DNA of 38,501 bases from Kiritimatiellales bacterium. Its GTDB lineage: Bacteria > Verrucomicrobiota > Kiritimatiellia > Kiritimatiellales > Pontiellaceae. The position numbers and the translations under genes are program-made. The notes under the pieces were generated by a model. The model saw only the letters and a program-made list of their open reading frames with translations, was not told the DNA's origin and did not search any database. Shown piece after piece: positions 24,060 through 33,400 of the stretch (position 1 is its first letter; each line of letters begins with the position of its first letter). The DNA is taken from assembly GCA_030630445.1 (NCBI GenBank), contig DAOVNC010000001.1, forward strand, positions 1 to 38,501, read 5' to 3'.

Positions 24060-25238
24060 TCAAACGGGCGGTGTGCGGGCGGATTCTTTCTGGAACTGGC
24101 GCGGGGAGATGCCGAAGTCGCGCTTGAAGGCGGCGGAAAAGTAGTGGACGGAGGAAAAGCCGCAAGCCTGCGCAATGTCCGTGGCCGAGAGCTTGTGTTC
24201 GAGCAGGAGGAGTTTGGCGTCTTCCATGCGCAGGCGGTTGAGCTCTTCGTGGATACCGCAGTTTAGCGTTTCGCGGAAGCGCATCTCCACCACCCGGCGC
24301 GAGGCACCGGCGACCGCGACGACTTCCGGCACGCCGATTTCTTCCCGATAGTGTTTGCGCAGGTAGGTGAGGGCTTTGCCCATGACAGGGTCGCGGGTGT
24401 CCAGATGGCCCGTGCTGGCCCGCCCATGGATACCCGTTGGAGGAAGTTCGAGAAGCTTGTGCCGAGGCTCGTAGCCGAGGACAAGCTGGTGAAGCATCTC
24501 TGTGCCCACAAAGCCCCGATGCCATTCGTTAAGCTCCACGCTAGTGAGCGAGACCGGGGCAAGCGCCGCAGTCTGCTGGACATCCTTGTCGATCACCACG
24601 ATCGCCACATCCTCCGGTATGCGCAGGCCGTTTTTCAGCAGTGCATTGATCACGCTATAGGACCATCCTGCATGGGGAATACAGAGGCCGACTGGTTTGG
24701 GGAGCAAGAGGATTTCCCGGACGGCTATCGCTATTGTTTCCTGGAATGACTTTTCGGGAAAGGAGTCGCGCCTGCTAACCGAAAGCCCTTTCTGTAAAGC
24801 CGCAGAATACGCTCCCCGGTTAAAATTAAAATCCAAGGGGCTTGTGGTAAATTCCGGATCGAGGAGGACATGGGCAATCCCATAGCGAACAAGCTCCTCG
24901 ATGGCCAGCTGGCCGCAGGCCTTGTAGTCAGGGACGACGCAAAACTCAGCGCTCCCTGCTACAAGCCCCACCGCGGGGATGGATAGTTTTTTGAGGCGAC
25001 GAACCAAAGCGGGGTTGTCGACGATGCCGTGGAGCAGGCCATCCCAGGGAATGTCGTTGGGGAGCCAATCCCCCCGCACCGACCAGCGCGCATCCAGCCG
25101 CAGGTTGTGTTCCTCGGCATAGGTCCGCGCCCCCTCCAGCAACCGCGGGTTGAAGAAGTCCATGACCAGACCGATCACCGCGGTCGGATGGCGAGGCGAA
25201 TTTAGCTCAGAATCCGTCTTCTTCATGCGCAATACCAT
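24060..25238 (-). CDS. XylR-like transcriptional regulator (LacI-type sensor fused to AraC helix-turn-helix)
   Basis: A 392-residue regulator. The first 270 residues form a periplasmic-binding-protein-like sugar sensor (VIGLVMDFFNPRLLEGAR, PVGLCIPHAGWSYSVINALL, IPEDVAIVVIDKD). The last 105 form a double AraC helix-turn-helix: VPEVVAVAGASRRVVEMRF, then LSATDIAQACGFSSVHYFSAAFKRDFGISPRQF. The layout is that of XylR, which activates sugar genes. It is divergent from the sulfatase and a 40-bp repeat overlaps its start, hinting at autoregulation. Two in-frame ATGs (25238 and 25226) compete; neither has a strong ribosome site. The inducer is probably a monosaccharide or oligosaccharide from the sulfated substrate; this is inference. 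Confidence 0.86.
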   Translation of the reverse strand: MVLRMKKTDSELNSPRHPTAVIGLVMDFFNPRLLEGARTYAEEHNLRLDARWSVRGDWLPNDIPWDGLLHGIVDNPALVRRLKKLSIPAVGLVAGSAEFCVVPDYKACGQLAIEELVRYGIAHVLLDPEFTTSPLDFNFNRGAYSAALQKGLSVSRRDSFPEKSFQETIAIAVREILLLPKPVGLCIPHAGWSYSVINALLKNGLRIPEDVAIVVIDKDVQQTAALAPVSLTSVELNEWHRGFVGTEMLHQLVLGYEPRHKLLELPPTGIHGRASTGHLDTRDPVMGKALTYLRKHYREEIGVPEVVAVAGASRRVVEMRFRETLNCGIHEELNRLRMEDAKLLLLEHKLSATDIAQACGFSSVHYFSAAFKRDFGISPRQFQKESARTPPV

Positions 25239-25266
25239 AAAAACTTCGTACGATATTGCAAAGACA
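25227..25266. promoter_or_regulatory. Candidate AraC-type operator, copy 1 (at the regulator start)
   Basis: Starts GCGCAATACC and ends TTGCAAAGACA. It aligns without gaps to copies at 25533-25572 and 27891-27930. The second half-site is degenerate (GTACGA in place of GCGCAA). Confidence 0.45.
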
Positions 25267-25320
25267 AATTGGATTTATCCGGGTAGGGCTAGGACTGATT
25301 CATATCGCCCGGAAATGATA

Positions 25321-25383
25321 AACCACTAATCCACACTAATTGACACTAATCTATGGCGGGGTTATTAGTGCAGATTAGTGGTT
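25321..25383. repeat. Inverted repeat of CACTAAT words
   Basis: AACCACTAATC (25321-25331) pairs with GATTAGTGGTT (25373-25383). Between them are tandem CACTAAT units about ten bases apart and one reverse unit. It lies in the 435-base divergent gap between the regulator and sulfatase genes. Confidence 0.6.
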
Positions 25384-25415
25384 AAATAGATCTGTTTAAA
25401 TGTCGTTGTATTTTC

Positions 25416-25500
25416 TGGAGGGACGGGCTCTGTCCCGTCCTAGCGGCCGCAAAGTTCTGTCCCGTTCCACCGCTAGGAAGACACGAAGGTCGCCCCTCCA
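25416..25500. repeat. Paired palindrome element, TGGAGGG family, copy 1
   Basis: TGGAGGG at the left end and CCCCTCCA at the right end face each other. Inside are GGACGGG-CTCTG-TCCCGTCC next to the left end, and a CCTAGCGG/CCGCTAGG inverted repeat. A second element with the same ends is at 27503-27593. The layout resembles a BIME. Confidence 0.55.
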
Positions 25501-25532
25501 TTAACATCTACGAAGAGACTCGCTCTTGAAAT

Positions 25533-25572
25533 GCGCAAAACCACAAAAAATACGCGCAATGTTGCAAAGACA
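25533..25572. promoter_or_regulatory. Candidate AraC-type operator, copy 2 (upstream of the first sulfatase)
   Basis: Two GCGCAA half-sites at 25533 and 25554 are exactly 21 bases apart, about two helical turns, followed by TTGCAAAGACA. It lies about 100 bases upstream of the sulfatase ATG. Confidence 0.5.
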
Positions 25573-25673
25573 CAGGGGGTTGGATCGAGTAGTTTAGCTC
25601 TGACTGACACAAATTGGGTTTTTTAGGGTGGGTCTCACCCATTTGCCGATAATACAAACAGGAGGAAGTTTTC

Positions 25674-27149
25674 ATGCAAATAAAAATGTTTATCTACGCC
25701 GCTGCGGCGCTCGTTTTCTTTGGATCGGTTCCGGGGTTTGCAAAAGCGGAAGAACCCCGCAAGCCCAACATTGTCTTTATCCTGGCCGACGACCTCGGCT
25801 ATGCGGAGACCGGTTGCTACGGGCAGGAAAAAATAAAGACCCCGCACATTGACCAACTAGCCACCGAAGGGATGAAGTTTACCCAGCACTACACCGGGGC
25901 TCCCGTCTGCGCACCGGCGCGCTGCGTACTCATGACCGGCAAGCATCTGGGCCACGCGGAGATCCGCGGCAACCGCGACTCCGGCAACGGCCAGAAATTT
26001 CCCGGCCAGTGGCCCATCACCGACGAGGCCATCACGATTGCCGAAATGATGAAAAAGGCCGGCTACACCACCGGTGCCTTCGGTAAGTGGGGGCTCGGTC
26101 CCACCGAGTCCACCGGCGCTCCGAACAAGCAGGGCTTCGATCGCTACTACGGCTACATTTGCCAGCGCAACGCCCACAGCTACTATCCGCCCTATCTCGA
26201 CAGCGACGATCAGGAGATAACCATCAACGACAATCCGATCCCCGGACACATGAAAAAGATGGAAGGCGAAATCAAGGCCGATGACTACCGCGATGAAAAC
26301 TATGCCCCGGATCTTATTCTTGACGAGGTGCTTAAATTTATCGACGCCAGCAAGGACAAGCCCTTCTTCCTTTATCTCCCCTTTGTCGAGCCCCACGTCG
26401 CCATGCAGCCGCCGCAGGAGTGGCTCGACCAATATCCAAAGGAATGGGACACCGAACCCTACCGCGGCAACCGGGGCTACCTCCCGCATCCACGGCCCAA
26501 CGCAGGCTATGCCGCCATGATTTCCGATCTCGACGAGCACGTCGGTACGGTCATGGCCCGGCTGAAAAAACTGGGTCTGGATAAAAACACCATCGTCATC
26601 TTTACCTCCGACAACGGCGCCACCCACAACGTCGGCGGTGTGACCACCGAGTTCTTCGACTCCATGGGTGGCCTGCGCGGCAAGAAAGGCAGCTGCTACG
26701 AAGGGGGCCTGCGCATGCCCTGCATTGTTCGCTGGCCGGGCCAAACCGAAGCAGGCAGCACCACCGACGCCCCCAGCTATTTCCCCGACTGGTTCCCGAC
26801 CCTCTGCCAGGTTGCCGGCGTGAAACTACCCAAGGAACAACTCGACGGCGTCAGCCTCGTCAATGTGCTTAAAGGCGGCAACCTCCCCAAGCGCCACGAA
26901 CTGATGACTTGGGAATTCAATGGCTACGGCGGCATCATCGCCATCCGCGACGGAAAATGGAAAGCCCTGCGCCGGGGACTGAAAAGCAAAAAGCTCCAAG
27001 ACTGGGAACTCTACAACATTGAAACCGACCGCGAAGAGCAACACGACATTGCCAGCCAGCATCCGGAAATTGTCCAGCGCCTCGAAAAGGCCTGGCTGGC
27101 AAGCCGTACGGTAGAGCCGGATTTCCCGGTGCCTCTCGTTGATAAATAA
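25674..27149 (+). CDS. Secreted type I sulfatase (arylsulfatase family)
   Basis: A 491-residue formylglycine-dependent sulfatase. A signal peptide covers residues 1-25 (hydrophobic core YAAAALVFFGSV, ending AKA). Metal ligands DD are at 39-40 in IVFILADDLGY. The catalytic C-x-P-x-R motif is CAPAR (C79-R83), so C79 should be converted to formylglycine. LGPTESTGAPNKQGFDRYYG and PFFLYLPFVEPH follow, and IFTSDNGATHN supplies further metal ligands. AGGAGG lies eight bases before the ATG. No formylglycine-generating enzyme is in the window. It is probably periplasmic or secreted, acting on a sulfated glycan and induced via the divergent XylR-like regulator; the substrate is unknown. Confidence 0.93.
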   Translation: MQIKMFIYAAAALVFFGSVPGFAKAEEPRKPNIVFILADDLGYAETGCYGQEKIKTPHIDQLATEGMKFTQHYTGAPVCAPARCVLMTGKHLGHAEIRGNRDSGNGQKFPGQWPITDEAITIAEMMKKAGYTTGAFGKWGLGPTESTGAPNKQGFDRYYGYICQRNAHSYYPPYLDSDDQEITINDNPIPGHMKKMEGEIKADDYRDENYAPDLILDEVLKFIDASKDKPFFLYLPFVEPHVAMQPPQEWLDQYPKEWDTEPYRGNRGYLPHPRPNAGYAAMISDLDEHVGTVMARLKKLGLDKNTIVIFTSDNGATHNVGGVTTEFFDSMGGLRGKKGSCYEGGLRMPCIVRWPGQTEAGSTTDAPSYFPDWFPTLCQVAGVKLPKEQLDGVSLVNVLKGGNLPKRHELMTWEFNGYGGIIAIRDGKWKALRRGLKSKKLQDWELYNIETDREEQHDIASQHPEIVQRLEKAWLASRTVEPDFPVPLVDK

Positions 27150-27254
27150 TCGGATACCGCTACAGCATAAAGGTTTTGTAGTGGCGGTTCTTATTGCTCC
27201 GGCCCTAAAAGGTTGCGATTCGAAGATCGTATGGGAAGGAAGCAAGGCGAGTGG

Positions 27255-27376
27255 TGTAGAGAACGCTCACCCCGCAGGGAGAGCGTTGCCCTGCCGCCGA
27301 AGCACCGCCTCCCTCCGGGTAGTCGGTCTCTACACTTCGTGGATAATTCTCAATATTTTTCTGCCGGATCTATAGA
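27255..27376 (+). repeat. BIME-like paired palindrome, TGTAGAGA family, copy 1
   Basis: Core 27255-27334: TGTAGAGA, hairpin AACGCTC/GAGCGTT, spacer, second hairpin ACCGCCT/AGTCGGT (one mismatch), TCTCTACA. A flank ending TGCCGGATCTATAGAA (to 27376) is shared with copy 4 and partly with copy 2. Confidence 0.8.
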
Positions 27377-27502
27377 ACCGCTTTCGGAGGAGTAGCCCGG
27401 CGATGAGAGTGCTTTTATTTCTCCGGCACGAATAGATTGCGGCGTGCAGTACGCTTTGATCGTTGCAAATAAGACCACCCACAAAGACTTTTGGAATTTA
27501 TC

Positions 27503-27593
27503 TGGAGGGGCGCAGGCCGCTGCGCCTCCCGCACGAACGGAACCCCGCATCACAGACTGCCCCACCGAAGGCAGAGAGGCCTCTGCCCCTCCA
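27503..27593. repeat. Paired palindrome element, TGGAGGG family, copy 2
   Basis: TGGAGGGG (27503-27510) faces CCCCTCCA (27586-27593). Next to each end is a hairpin: GGCGCAG-GCCG-CTGCGCC on the left and GGCAGAG-AGG-CCTCTGCC on the right. Confidence 0.65.
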
Positions 27594-27655
27594 TTGCTTG
27601 TTTAGCCCTCTCCGCTTATTTCTGATGGAAGGTTTTTGCTGATAGTATAAAAAGG

Positions 27656-27812
27656 TGTAGAGAACGTTTACGCGAGCGAAGCGAGTGCAACGTTGCTTGC
27701 GGGACTTGGCCACCGAAGCTCCGCTTCCTTTCAGGTAGGCGGTCTCTACACGTTGAGTCCTCCGCATTCCTTGCGGCCAATACCCGATATTTATCCGACG
27801 GATCTATACGAA
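27656..27812 (+). repeat. BIME-like paired palindrome, TGTAGAGA family, copy 2
   Basis: Core 27656-27750: TGTAGAGA, hairpin with AACGTT/AACGTT and an inner CGCGAGCGAAGCGAG part, spacer, second hairpin near CCGCTTCCTTTCAGGTAGGCGG, TCTCTACA. The flank TTTATCCGACGGATCTAT ends about 27810. It is most like the inverted copy 3. Confidence 0.8.
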
Positions 27813-27890
27813 ACACCGCTACATCGGGAAAGGAGGGGTTGCGGAGGCTGAAACCCCCGCTTTTCTGTCGAGTGCCTCCTATTCATTTAT

Positions 27891-27930
27891 GCGCAAAACC
27901 ACAAAAAATCCGCGCAAGATCGCAAAGACA
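27891..27930. promoter_or_regulatory. Candidate AraC-type operator, copy 3 (upstream of the beta-domain protein)
   Basis: GCGCAA at 27891 and 27912 (21 bases apart), with GCAAAGACA at the end, 107 bases before the next ATG. It matches copy 2 at most positions; the sequence after it (GGGTTTATCCG) also resembles that after copy 1. Confidence 0.5.
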
Positions 27931-28036
27931 AGATGGGTTTATCCGTGTAGATTGATCATTCAAGTAGGGAAAGCTGGAGGCGGGCAACTCGACCCGCACC
28001 GGAAATATAACCATAAGGAATAAGAGGGAGAAAAAG

Positions 28037-30109
28037 ATGAAAAAGATAACAGGACTGATTGCACTATTTTCGATGGCGATGACCCTTGGGGCATCGGCAG
28101 TAGTCGTGGTGGAGGAAACCTTCACCTATCCCGCCGGCGATGTGGCGGGCAATAACGGCGGTACCGGTTGGGCGGAGGCATGGCAGGTCGGGAATTCCCA
28201 CACGGACACGAACCATTTCGAGGTGGTTGCCGAGGAGGCCATCTACAAGGGTGGCGATGTCGGAACGTATACCGCGCAGAACCGCAGTTTTGTTTCCGCA
28301 ATCACCACCGGTGTCGGCGATACCACAACCGTGGTATTCGACCTCATCCGTCCCGAAGGGTTCTCAGGACGAGGGATCGGCATCTATCTGACCGATGGTG
28401 GAGCCACCCAATTCTTTATCGGAAAAAAGATCAACGGTGGTGTCGGTCTCCATGCAGGCATGGGCGGCACCTCTTATGCGACATTCGATACATCCGGCAC
28501 CCCAGAAACCATCACGGTGGTCATCACCTACGATGGTGCCCAAACTTCGATGGTGCTCTCGGACTCGGACGAAACGCTTTCGGCCTACACCTTCGCCGGG
28601 CAGCTTACGATCGATGGCATTTCGCTGGCCGCATACAACGGCGCCACACTGGCCAACGGCATCGACAATATTTCGGTGGATGCCGAGGAAGCAACCTCTA
28701 TCGCAGGAGCCGTGGTTTGGACCGACGCCGGCGTTGGCTCCGACACCGGCACTGCGGAAAACTGGCTGAGCACGGCAACTGGACTTCCCCCGACCGAGAC
28801 CCCGTCGGGAGGGCTCGCACTCTTGTATGACGGTGGAGTGGTGATTACCAACGCCGCAGCCTGCAACGGCAACCTCGACGTCGGCGTGAACGCGTTGGTG
28901 ATCGATGGGGTGACCGCAGCGATGCAAACCGGCGATCTGGCGGGAAGCGCGGTCAGCATCACGGAAGCAACCTTGGAGAAAGGGGTTGCCAGCAGTGCGG
29001 CGATCATTCTCAACACCAACGCGCTGCTCCAACTCTCGGAGACGCTCAATCCCCTGGATGGCGCAACGGTGGATCTCAATTCGCTGGCCGCTTCGCTGGA
29101 GCTCTTGAACGTGGATGATGTGGATTTCATGGCCGACCATGTCGGCAAGGTGACCGCATTCGGCGAGGCGCTTCAGCTCGGTGCGGATCCATTGGTCCAG
29201 GAGCCGGGCGACACCGCACTGGTAACGGCAATCAACGGAGGTCTGGGCGTCGAGGTCACAGCGGTTGTCGTGGAGACAAATGTTCTTGGGGCGCTGGAGT
29301 GGACCAATGCCGGGGAATGGAACGGCACAGATGATCCAACCAACTGGCTGAGCACGGCAACCGGAACCTATCCGACAGAAGTGCCAACGGGGGCTAGCGG
29401 AGGACTTCAACTGTACTATGCCGATGGCGTAATCGTTGCCAATTTTGGTATCTGCAACGGCGACCTTTATGTTGGTGACAATGCCTTGGTGATCACCAAC
29501 ATGACTACCCAGATGGTAAACGGCAACATGAACGGTTCGGCCACCATCGATATTTGGAATAGTGTTCCTGTATCGAAAACCTTTATTAGCGGTAGTGCGG
29601 CAGTGACGCTCCATGATGGAGGGATTGTGAAACTTCTCGGCGGCGGAAACCCGATCAGTGGTGTTACGATCGACCTTGTCTCGCTAAGCGCTTCGTTGCA
29701 GTTAAATGCCGAAACCTTTGAGGCCTTCACCAATGAGCATATCAACAAGGTGACCTCGTTCGGCGTGCCGTTGGATTTTGGTTCGGATCCCTATGTTGTG
29801 GAAGAGGGAGATACCGCCCTTGCCGCGGACTTCAACGCACCCAATGGCGTTGAAATCACGGCGATTGCCGGTGGACCGCCCACCGATCCGATTAACGACA
29901 TTGTGATCGCAGGCCCCTTGGCGGGTGGCGAAATGACCATCTCGTGGGATACGGTTCTCAACCAGACCTACAATGTGGAAACCAATGAAAATCTGATTAT
30001 CCCGAGCTGGGGCATCTATGGCACCGCTGTTACCGGGGACGGTGGAGGAATCACCGTAACCACGACGGTCAGCGAGGCCCAGCTGTTCTACAAGGTAACC
30101 ACCCCGTAG
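28037..30109 (+). CDS. Secreted protein with LamG-like domain, two copies of an unnamed beta-rich domain and a C-terminal FYKV module
   Basis: A 690-residue exported protein with signal peptide 1-21. Residues 25-215 resemble a LamG/concanavalin-like domain (ETFTYPAGDVAGNNGGTGW opening). Residues 226-411 and 418-611 are two copies of one domain: each opens W(T/N)xAG, has NWLSTATG, then a Gly-rich GGL.L.Y..GV stretch, CNG.L.VG.NALVI, and ends near DP.V.E.GDTAL with a VEITA-type strand. The same end occurs in the sulfatase at 34804. Residues 620-690 form the C-terminal module with ISWDTVLNQTYNVETNENL and FYKV. I see no catalytic motif. It may bind glycan or be a surface structural protein. Confidence 0.75.
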   Translation: MKKITGLIALFSMAMTLGASAVVVVEETFTYPAGDVAGNNGGTGWAEAWQVGNSHTDTNHFEVVAEEAIYKGGDVGTYTAQNRSFVSAITTGVGDTTTVVFDLIRPEGFSGRGIGIYLTDGGATQFFIGKKINGGVGLHAGMGGTSYATFDTSGTPETITVVITYDGAQTSMVLSDSDETLSAYTFAGQLTIDGISLAAYNGATLANGIDNISVDAEEATSIAGAVVWTDAGVGSDTGTAENWLSTATGLPPTETPSGGLALLYDGGVVITNAAACNGNLDVGVNALVIDGVTAAMQTGDLAGSAVSITEATLEKGVASSAAIILNTNALLQLSETLNPLDGATVDLNSLAASLELLNVDDVDFMADHVGKVTAFGEALQLGADPLVQEPGDTALVTAINGGLGVEVTAVVVETNVLGALEWTNAGEWNGTDDPTNWLSTATGTYPTEVPTGASGGLQLYYADGVIVANFGICNGDLYVGDNALVITNMTTQMVNGNMNGSATIDIWNSVPVSKTFISGSAAVTLHDGGIVKLLGGGNPISGVTIDLVSLSASLQLNAETFEAFTNEHINKVTSFGVPLDFGSDPYVVEEGDTALAADFNAPNGVEITAIAGGPPTDPINDIVIAGPLAGGEMTISWDTVLNQTYNVETNENLIIPSWGIYGTAVTGDGGGITVTTTVSEAQLFYKVTTP

Positions 30110-30127
30110 TCAGGACGGTATTCGTGC

Positions 30128-30176
30128 ACGGACGCAATCGCGGAGGAAAATCCGGCGGTTGCGTCCGTCTGTTTTG
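30128..30176 (+). terminator. Terminator after the beta-domain protein gene
   Basis: A perfect 10-base stem, ACGGACGCAA (30128-30137) with TTGCGTCCGT (30159-30168), followed by CTGTTTT. A second stem TTGAAAGG/CCTTTCAA follows directly. Confidence 0.7.
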
Positions 30177-30297
30177 AAAGGAAAGAACCCCTCCTTTCAA
30201 CGTTTGTTCTTGTTGCAGGTCGAACAGGCTGCGGAAACCCCTGATCGGAATTGAACCAAAGAGGATTGTACTACCAATTACAAAAGTTGGGTCGTGG

Positions 30298-30392
30298 TGT
30301 AGAGACCGCTTACCTGAAAGGAAGCGGTGTTTCGGAGGATCGGTTCCGTCGTCAACGTTTCACTCGCTATGCTCGCGTAAACGTTCTCTACA
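30298..30392 (-). repeat. BIME-like paired palindrome, TGTAGAGA family, copy 3 (inverted)
   Basis: In reverse orientation the order of hairpins equals copy 2: AACGTTTACGCGAGC...GAGTGAAACGTT, spacer, then ACCGCTTCC...AGGTAAGCGGT and TCTCTACA. It lacks the ATCCG/CGGAT flank seen by the other copies and ends 53 bases before the ATG of the next gene, between the terminator and the ribosome site. Confidence 0.8.
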
Positions 30393-30445
30393 CCTTTTCC
30401 TGAAACGGAATGGTTTGCCGGGTCAAAGTTTATTAGGAGAACAAC

Positions 30446-33400
30446 ATGTTGAAAAAACCATTTTTTGCTGTCGGTCTAAAATGCGGTCTGATATTCGCCG
30501 GTTTAACGCTGCTTGCTTCTGTGCCTGTGCATGGCGAGGATTTTTCGGTGGTGAAGGGGCACACCGACAATATCGGGAGCTACTCGTATGACTCCGGTGC
30601 CGGTACGTTGCAACTGACGGATACCGATGCCCGCTGGGTGTGGTATCTAAGCTTTAATCAACCCGGCACCTATACAGTTTTCGCCCGGGTGGCGGTGGCC
30701 TCCGCCAATGCCGGTGCCACCTTGCGCATCGGCGACTGGATTTCGCAGCACGGCGGCCCGGCTTCATATGCCGAGGCGGCACTGGCGACGGCCACGGAAC
30801 CGCAGTGGCAGGTGATCGGCCAAATCAATATTCCGCAAACCGGGCTCCGGCGCATCTTTGCGCGCATCCCGGTAATGAGCGGGAGCGGCGACCCGGGATT
30901 GCTCCATGCGATTCGCCTCGAAGGCCCGGGAGCGGTCTCGGAATATCCCTATTCGACCATTCGTGCATCGGCCTGCGACATTGTTTTTTCCCCGAGCGGG
31001 TCGAAAAGGGGTGCGTTTTATGCCGAGATGGTTTCCCGTCCGCTCCCCATTCCGAAGATTGGCGGAACCCACACCGTGATCAATACACCCGGCGGCTACA
31101 TGGGTAACAACGATGGCTGTTTTCAGTCGCTTTGGGATCAGGCCGGAGGAAGGCCGGCCCCCTTGGTGGCGTTCGGGGGATCGCGGGTCTTTACCCACGA
31201 AGGAAGTGGATCCTCGATTAGATTGGAAGACTTTGATCTGGATTCAACGCGCCGCCGCAAGAGCATCAACATCTCCGTGCCGGACGGCAACGGCAATACG
31301 ATCACCACCTTCTTGACCGGCGAGGTCGGGCAGCGTTGGCACCTTGGCGGGCGCACGCGGCAATATGCCGTAAAATACGCAGGAAACACCGGGTTTCTTG
31401 AAAACTTCGGAACTTTCAATGCCCATATCCATCGTCGCTCGTGCGCCTGGGGCAATGTCTGGTCGTATGGCGACTCGGACGGCAACGGTAGTTATGAATG
31501 GTGGGGCAATGAAACCATCAAGGGACATCTGCGTGGTCCCAGTCCCGCCACGGAGCCGACCGAAACAAGCGTCTCCCCCTATGGCGTGGTTCGCCCACGC
31601 CAGGACATGCTGGAAATGATTCATGGCGGCATGATTCCCATCGTCCAGAACGATACCTGGTACTACAACGCCCCGACGACAACGCCCGACTTGCCGACCC
31701 TGAACCTAGCCTACAACCTGCAAGCGGAGGAAACCGTCAATCCAGCACTCGACGCGCAAGTTGGCACGGGCTATTCCGGCGATTTGACGACGCTCATCCA
31801 CGATCCGCATTCAACGCTGGATTTTGAGTTTTCCAAGGTTTCCGGGCCCGGCTGGCTTTCGGTGGGTTCGAACGGCAGCTTGGGCGGAACACCGGGCGGC
31901 GGCGATGCGGGTCTAAACCTAGCCATCGTGCAGGCAACGGATCCCAATGCGGGTCTGACCGGCGAATTTACCGTCGGGGTCTATGTCGCGGACACAGGCA
32001 ACAACGCCCCGGCGTTTCTGGATCACCCGTCGCATCTGCAGACGGTTCCAACACTGGACGACGCCGATTTGCTGGACCTCTCCTTGGTCGATCCCGATGC
32101 AGGCGACTCGCATACGCTCTCCATCATCGCAGGCAATGGCGCAGGATTTTTTGGCATCAACGGCAACCAGCTGGTCAAGGTTGGGGCTCCGGTCGCCGGC
32201 CAGACCTATTCGTTGACCCTCCAGGTTGAGGACGACGGGGCGGGAACGCTGGCAGACACGCTGGATGTGGATGTGCAAGTCGTTGCAGGCGACGGCAGGG
32301 GAGGTGCGACGGAGGAAGCCTGGTACATCGTGGCTGGATATACCCTGGCCGACCTGACCGGCGACCCGCGCTATCCGGACAACCCCGACCGCATCGATGC
32401 CGTGCGCGATTTCCAGATTAACGTACTGGGGAAAATGACCGGTCATCGGGTGCGGGGCTATCTCTATCCGCCCGCGAACGGCACCTATCAATTCTACGGC
32501 ACCTACGACAGCGCCGTGGGTGAATTCCGCCTGAGCACGGATGATACGGCGGGCAACCTGGTGCTGCGCGGCAACGGCGCATCGGTTTCGCTGGTGGCCG
32601 CTCAACGCTACTACTTCGAGATGGTCTGCAAGAATACCAGTGATTACAATGCCGGCTCGCAGACCCTGGAATGGGCCGGTCCGGGGATGGCGCAGCAAAT
32701 TATTGAAGGGCAATACCTGAGCGCCGTTGAATATGCGACGCCCGCTTTTGCGGCCGGGACCGTTGCGTTGCGCGATGTGCTCGTGGACGAAGCCTACGAG
32801 GAAACCCTGCGTCCCAAACTGGCGACGCTGTATTTGTGGGATGTCCTGTCCTATCAAAAAATGAGCGGCCCTATATGGGTTTCGGTTTCGGCGGATGGCG
32901 TGCTGACAGGAACCCCGGAGAGCGGGGACACGGGCTTGAACTCCGTCGTGATTCGCGCCACCGCGCCGGGCGGACATTATGACGAAGCGACCTTTACCAT
33001 CGAGGTGCAGCCCAATAGCGTTCCGCAATTCACAAGCAACCCGATCATTCTGGCCAACTTGGATGAATACAGCGAAATCGAAGGTTCGCTCGGTTCGTAT
33101 GCCACGGATGCGAATGTCGGCTCCCGTTTAGGCTTTGGTGATGCGTTGTCGCTCTCGATCGTTGCGGGTCCCGATTGGTTGAACATTGAACCGACCGGCG
33201 AGCTGTACGGTTCGCCGGGAGGCAACAACCTGGGCCTGAATGTATTCACTGTGCGGGTGACGGATCTGGGGGGCCTGACGGCGGAAACCCAGCTCTCGCT
33301 TACGGTGAACGATGTATCCTTCCCCCCGGAGTTCTTGGGCTCCATTGACCGCTCCACATACGACAACCGGTGGGTTGAAGGCTCTTTGGCCGACCTGGCC

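Larger units (their letters stand above)
27150..28036. other. Gene-free 0.9-kb gap packed with repeats
   Basis: No coding frame is convincing. It holds two TGTAGAGA paired palindromes, one TGGAGGG paired palindrome and the third operator-like repeat (all listed separately). The end GAGGGAGAAAAAG is the ribosome site of the next gene. Confidence 0.7.

Noticed and set aside
23890..24144. Plus-strand 84-residue frame between csp and the regulator
   Set aside because: It runs through the orphan terminator and into the regulator's 3' end; no ribosome site or motif.
25857..26744. Minus-strand 295-residue frame inside the first sulfatase
   Set aside because: Shadow; the plus frame has a signal peptide, ribosome site and all sulfatase motifs.
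28364..29614. Minus-strand 416-residue frame inside the beta-domain protein gene
   Set aside because: Shadow; the plus frame has a signal peptide and internal domain repeats.
31919..33028. Minus-strand 369-residue frame inside the 1400-residue protein gene
   Set aside because: Shadow; it cuts across several recognisable plus-strand domains.
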